Source: an uncultured Ruminococcus sp. (GTDB taxonomy: Bacteria > Bacillota > Clostridia > Oscillospirales > Ruminococcaceae). Taken from it: a stretch of 7,706 bases of DNA. A program made the position numbers and the translations under genes. A model generated the notes under the pieces. The model searched no databases. It was not told the DNA's origin and saw only the letters and a program-made list of their open reading frames with translations. The stretch covers positions 1-7,706 of the forward strand of contig CAMWUF010000033.1 in the NCBI GenBank assembly GCA_947177375.1, in the 5' to 3' direction. Shown here in pieces: positions 6,291 through 7,706 of this stretch (position 1 is its first letter; each line of letters begins with the position of its first letter).

Positions 6291-6470
6291 TTACTTCTTG
6301 TCGGGGTCGGCTGCACCGCAGGCAGATCCGCAAGCGGATGCAGGTGTCTCAGGGTCAGTTGCTCCGCAAGCAGAACCACAGGCAGATGCAGGCGTTTCAG
6401 CAGGATCAGCTGTACCACATGCACCATTATCAGCACCAAAAGCAGCCACTCTATTCAGCATTTCACTCAT
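6291..6470 (-). CDS. ACGX-repeat Cys-rich peptide, putative RiPP precursor
   Basis: A 59-residue peptide. A short leader-like start (MSEMLNRVAAFGADNG, 1-16) is followed by a Cys/Ala/Gly/Pro-rich core with five ACGX motifs at 17, 30, 34, 46 and 50 (Cys 18, 31, 35, 47, 51). The motifs are separated by ADPAETPAS and TDPETPAS linkers, and the tail is AADPDKK. Pairs of ACGX give CX3C spacing at 31-35 and 47-51. There are no aromatic residues other than F11. The ATG at 6470 follows AAAGGAGG at 8 bases; a GTG one codon upstream is also possible. It is first in the operon and directly precedes a radical SAM/SPASM enzyme, the usual layout for a precursor and its maturase. Product structure and role (bacteriocin, signal, metal or redox peptide) are unknown. 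No transporter or peptidase gene is in view. Confidence 0.85.
   Translation of the reverse strand: MSEMLNRVAAFGADNGACGTADPAETPASACGSACGATDPETPASACGSACGAADPDKK
6303..6425 (-). repeat. Tandem 48-base repeat encoding the ACGX units
   Basis: The core is a 16-codon tandem repeat, with a first unit one codon longer. Codons 29-40 (6351-6386) and 45-56 (6303-6338) encode SACGSACGA-x-DP. I count 27 of 36 identical bases between these two, but only one residue differs (Thr38 versus Ala54). The remaining differences are synonymous, so the amino-acid repeat is old and kept by selection rather than a fresh duplication. Confidence 0.85.
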
Positions 6471-6477
6471 CACAGTA

Positions 6478-6485
6478 CCCTCCTT
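6478..6485 (-). promoter_or_regulatory. Ribosome binding site of the ACGX peptide gene
   Basis: AAAGGAGG(G) on the minus strand, 7-8 bases before the ATG at 6470, is close to perfect. It is the strongest site in the operon, which fits high expression of a precursor peptide. Confidence 0.75.
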
Positions 6486-6489
6486 TCTC

Positions 6490-6514
6490 AGATTTCAGGT
6501 TTCCCTGATAATCT
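6490..6514 (-). other. Hairpin with GAAA loop in the operon leader
   Basis: On the minus strand TCAGG-GAAA-CCTGA forms a 5-bp stem closed by a GNRA tetraloop. AGATT/AATCT outside it can add 5 more pairs with one bulged A. If transcription starts about 6509, the inner stem is at the extreme 5' end of the mRNA, a position where hairpins protect messages from decay. Confidence 0.5.
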
Positions 6515-6515
6515 A

Positions 6516-6544
6516 ATTGTAGCATAATTCTTTTTATCCGGGAA
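6516..6544 (-). promoter_or_regulatory. Promoter of the ACGX operon (extended -10)
   Basis: On the minus strand TG-C-TACAAT (-10 at 6521-6516, TG at 6524-6523) is an extended -10 element. The matching -35 position (6544-6539, TTCCCG, 17-base spacer) is poor, as expected for an extended -10 or an activator/repressor-controlled promoter. Start of transcription is expected near 6509. Confidence 0.55.
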
Positions 6545-6570
6545 GTACGCACTTTTTTGTAACTATAGTT
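6543..6570. promoter_or_regulatory. Candidate HxlR operators: two dyads near the operon -35
   Basis: AAGTACGCACTT (6543-6554, five of six pairs) overlaps the operon -35 position, and AACTATAGTT (6561-6570) is a perfect 10-base palindrome just upstream. HxlR-family dimers bind short inverted repeats beside the promoters they control, and the regulator gene is divergent from this operon. The link is inferred. Confidence 0.4.
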
Positions 6571-6600
6571 TCTAAAAGTAAGTATTGCGTAATATAGGGG

Positions 6601-6629
6601 AAATTTACCAAGCCTTAGTTTGTAAATTT
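6601..6629. promoter_or_regulatory. Inverted repeat upstream of the regulator promoter
   Basis: AAATTTAC (6601-6608) and GTAAATTT (6622-6629) form an 8-base inverted repeat with a 13-base spacer, about 22 bases before the regulator -35. It could be an autoregulatory operator, but it is AT-rich and may be chance. Confidence 0.25.
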
Positions 6630-6650
6630 TTTATGAATATACGATATTGC

Positions 6651-6679
6651 TTGCAAATATGATTGTAATATGCTATAAT
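6651..6679 (+). promoter_or_regulatory. Promoter of the HxlR-type regulator gene
   Basis: TTGCAA (6651-6656) and a consensus TATAAT (6674-6679) with an ideal 17-base spacer lie about 55 bases before the regulator start. This is the best promoter match in the window. Confidence 0.75.
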
Positions 6680-6734
6680 CATTATACTAGCTAATTTACA
6701 TATTACATTCTGAATAAAACTTATGGAGGTATTT

Positions 6735-7079
6735 ATGATTAAAAAAGAAGAACTCCCATCTTGTCCTGTTGCCATTACAGTACAACTCATAGGAAACAAA
6801 TGGAAATTGCTGATTTTGCGTAATCTACTTGAACGTCCCTGGAGATTCAATGAACTACACAGATCTCTTAAAGGAATCAGCCAGAAAGTTCTGACCGAAA
6901 GTCTGCGGTCTATGGAATCAGATGGCATTATCATCCGTACTGTCTTCCCCGAAGTACCACCAAGGGTTGAATATTCCCTTAGTGAACTCGGTGAGTCTAT
7001 GCGTCCGATCTTAGACGCTATGAAAGAGTGGGGTGAGAATTATAAATCTAATAATAATCAGTATCAAAAAAATCTTTGA
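6735..7079 (+). CDS. HxlR-family winged-helix regulator
   Basis: A 114-residue HxlR-family DNA-binding protein. It shows the family N-terminus SCPVAITVQLIGNKWKLLIL (9-28), the RFNELHRSLKGISQKVLTESLRSME helix-turn-helix region (37-61) and the wing VFPEVPPRVEYSLSELG (70-86). The start at 6735 has GGAGG 5 bases upstream; an upstream in-frame ATG at 6723 overlaps that site and is rejected. C10, in the conserved CPV position, matches the cysteine used by several relatives (for example Bacillus HypR and YodB) to sense oxidants or electrophiles by disulphide or thiol change. It is divergent from the peptide/redox operon and probably controls it from the shared 264-base region. A redox-sensing role is inferred from one conserved Cys. 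Confidence 0.9.
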   Translation: MIKKEELPSCPVAITVQLIGNKWKLLILRNLLERPWRFNELHRSLKGISQKVLTESLRSMESDGIIIRTVFPEVPPRVEYSLSELGESMRPILDAMKEWGENYKSNNNQYQKNL

Positions 7080-7092
7080 TACTGATTATTAT
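7051..7092 (+). terminator. Hairpin at the 3' end of the regulator gene
   Basis: An 18-bp perfect stem (7051-7068 with 7075-7092) and 6-base loop overlaps the last codons and the stop of the regulator. The stem is AT-rich and is followed by ACCAATTTC, a weak T-tract, so termination efficiency may be modest. It could act in both directions. Confidence 0.6.
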
Positions 7093-7182
7093 ACCAATTT
7101 CAATGATACACTTGCTTTTCATTTCTCAAAAATGGAATGAAAATATCAAAATCGGAAAATACAGGGTGAGAAAATGCCATTC

Positions 7183-7335
7183 TCATAGGTTTACAGGCAT
7201 AAACTCGAACAATTTCTGTTCCAAAATGCCAGATTCAATTCTCTTTTGAGCTGATTGATACAAAAATTGATAGAGTGAAAATAGCTCATTGTTTTCTTTT
7301 TCCAATAAATGCCCTCTACTAAGCTGATTAAAATC
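7183..7335 (-). other. Coding-like frame, possible gene remnant
   Basis: A minus-strand frame open for 50 codons ends at TGA 7185-7183. The residues look protein-like (RGHLLEKENNELFSLYQF..., amphipathic, Glu/Lys/Leu-rich) but there is no ATG. A TTG at about 7312 follows GAGGG at 7 bases and would give 40 residues. Just downstream a second frame continues with IVRVYACKPMRMAFSHP... to a stop near 7102. Two adjoining frames suggest a decayed gene or a frameshift. No family is recognised. Confidence 0.22.
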
Positions 7336-7373
7336 TCACTGCGATTTTAAACCCAATAATCGCAGTGAGATTT
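7331..7373. terminator. 16-bp perfect hairpin, probable bidirectional terminator
   Basis: AAATCTCACTGCGATT (7331-7346) pairs without mismatch with 7358-7373 across an 11-base loop. On the plus strand it is followed by CTCGTCT, on the minus strand by TAATC after a TTTT run. It may end rightward read-through from the regulator or a leftward transcript entering from the right. Confidence 0.55.
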
Positions 7374-7706
7374 CTCGTCTAGTACCCAACATGACAATCT
7401 CGATTAGACTTAACCTCTGCTTTTCATCTCATCAGATGAATAGTACCTATCCAGTCAACTCTTTACTATCTTCTTCAACATCTCTCTATTACTAAAAAAT
7501 ATCTCACAAAAATTCTCACAGAAACATACTTAAGCTTAGCACTATCAAATGTGAATAATCTTTCCTTATACTCATGATTATTCCTGCTATAAATATATCG
7601 ATCTCCTTTTAAATATATAACTATAAATTATTAATTACTATTTCTAAATAAACATCCCCTCCAATTACATTCTCTGGAGATCCTGTCCCATGTTAATTCC
7701 TCCTGA
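7374..7706. other. Right-end region with no identifiable gene
   Basis: About 330 AT-rich bases with no long frame. It holds a small hairpin TTCATCT-CATC-AGATGAA (7423-7440). At the very end, on the minus strand, AGGAGG (7704-7699) stands 7 bases before an ATG (7691) that opens only an 8-residue frame (MGQDLQRM). An overlapping frame there reads GTGSPENVIGGDVYLEIVIN and looks coding but has no start. This could be the worn end of a gene broken by rearrangement. No tRNA or insertion sequence is seen. Confidence 0.35.

Noticed and set aside
6303..6425. CRISPR-like or satellite repeat
   Set aside because: The repeats are coding, in frame, with no spacers, and differ at synonymous sites.
6156..6527. 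Plus-strand open frames across the ACGX gene, Cys/Arg- or Ala/Gln-rich
   Set aside because: They are the antisense of the repeat-bearing peptide gene, have no ribosome binding site, and the minus frame has synonymous-only divergence between repeat units.
7665..7691. Eight-residue leader peptide gene at the right edge
   Set aside because: The Shine-Dalgarno site is good, but the frame is too short, and nothing downstream on the minus strand looks like an attenuated gene.

Overview
The window is low-GC DNA with Shine-Dalgarno sites of the AGGAGG type and short intergenic gaps. This suggests a gut-type Firmicute of class Clostridia, perhaps Lachnospiraceae or a Ruminococcus-like relative; the assignment is inferred from style and gene content, since no rRNA or tRNA is present. 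Most of the window (about 6510 down to 1413) is one leftward operon, flanked by a divergent regulator on the right and a replication-type primase gene on the left.

Operon in transcription order (minus strand): (1) a 59-residue peptide with five Ala-Cys-Gly-X motifs, which looks like the precursor of a ribosomally made, post-translationally modified peptide (RiPP); (2) a radical SAM/SPASM enzyme, its likely maturase; (3) a nitroreductase-type flavoprotein; (4) a fusion of a pyridoxamine-phosphate-oxidase-like flavin domain with a two-cluster ferredoxin; (5) a DUF1848 protein with a C-terminal CX3CX2C cluster motif; (6) a macrodomain ADP-ribosyl hydrolase; (7) a SirTM-type sirtuin. Gene junctions are 2 nt, 4 nt, an ATGA overlap, 25 nt and a 50-nt overlap. 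A strong terminator (1413-1446) follows the sirtuin. A hairpin without a U-tract separates the peptide gene from the maturase.

Right side: an HxlR-family regulator with the family's conserved N-terminal cysteine is transcribed rightward from a near-consensus promoter. The space between it and the operon contains dyad symmetries that could be its operators. It ends in an 18-bp hairpin. The last roughly 600 bases hold no convincing gene, but contain a 16-bp perfect hairpin and short coding-like remnants.

Left side: an archaeo-eukaryotic-type primase (AEP) gene, as found on plasmids and integrative elements, appears frameshifted near its 5' end. Its best ribosome binding site drives a 47-codon frame that overlaps the main frame out of phase. 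A next gene probably starts at its stop codon and runs off the window.

How it may work together (inference): the peptide is matured by the radical SAM enzyme, and the flavin and iron-sulphur proteins supply or handle electrons. The sirtuin/macrodomain pair is known elsewhere to add and remove ADP-ribose on a lipoyl carrier protein. Here it sits without that carrier or its ligase in view, in line with a Cys-rich peptide and redox genes. This combination is the most interesting feature of the window.
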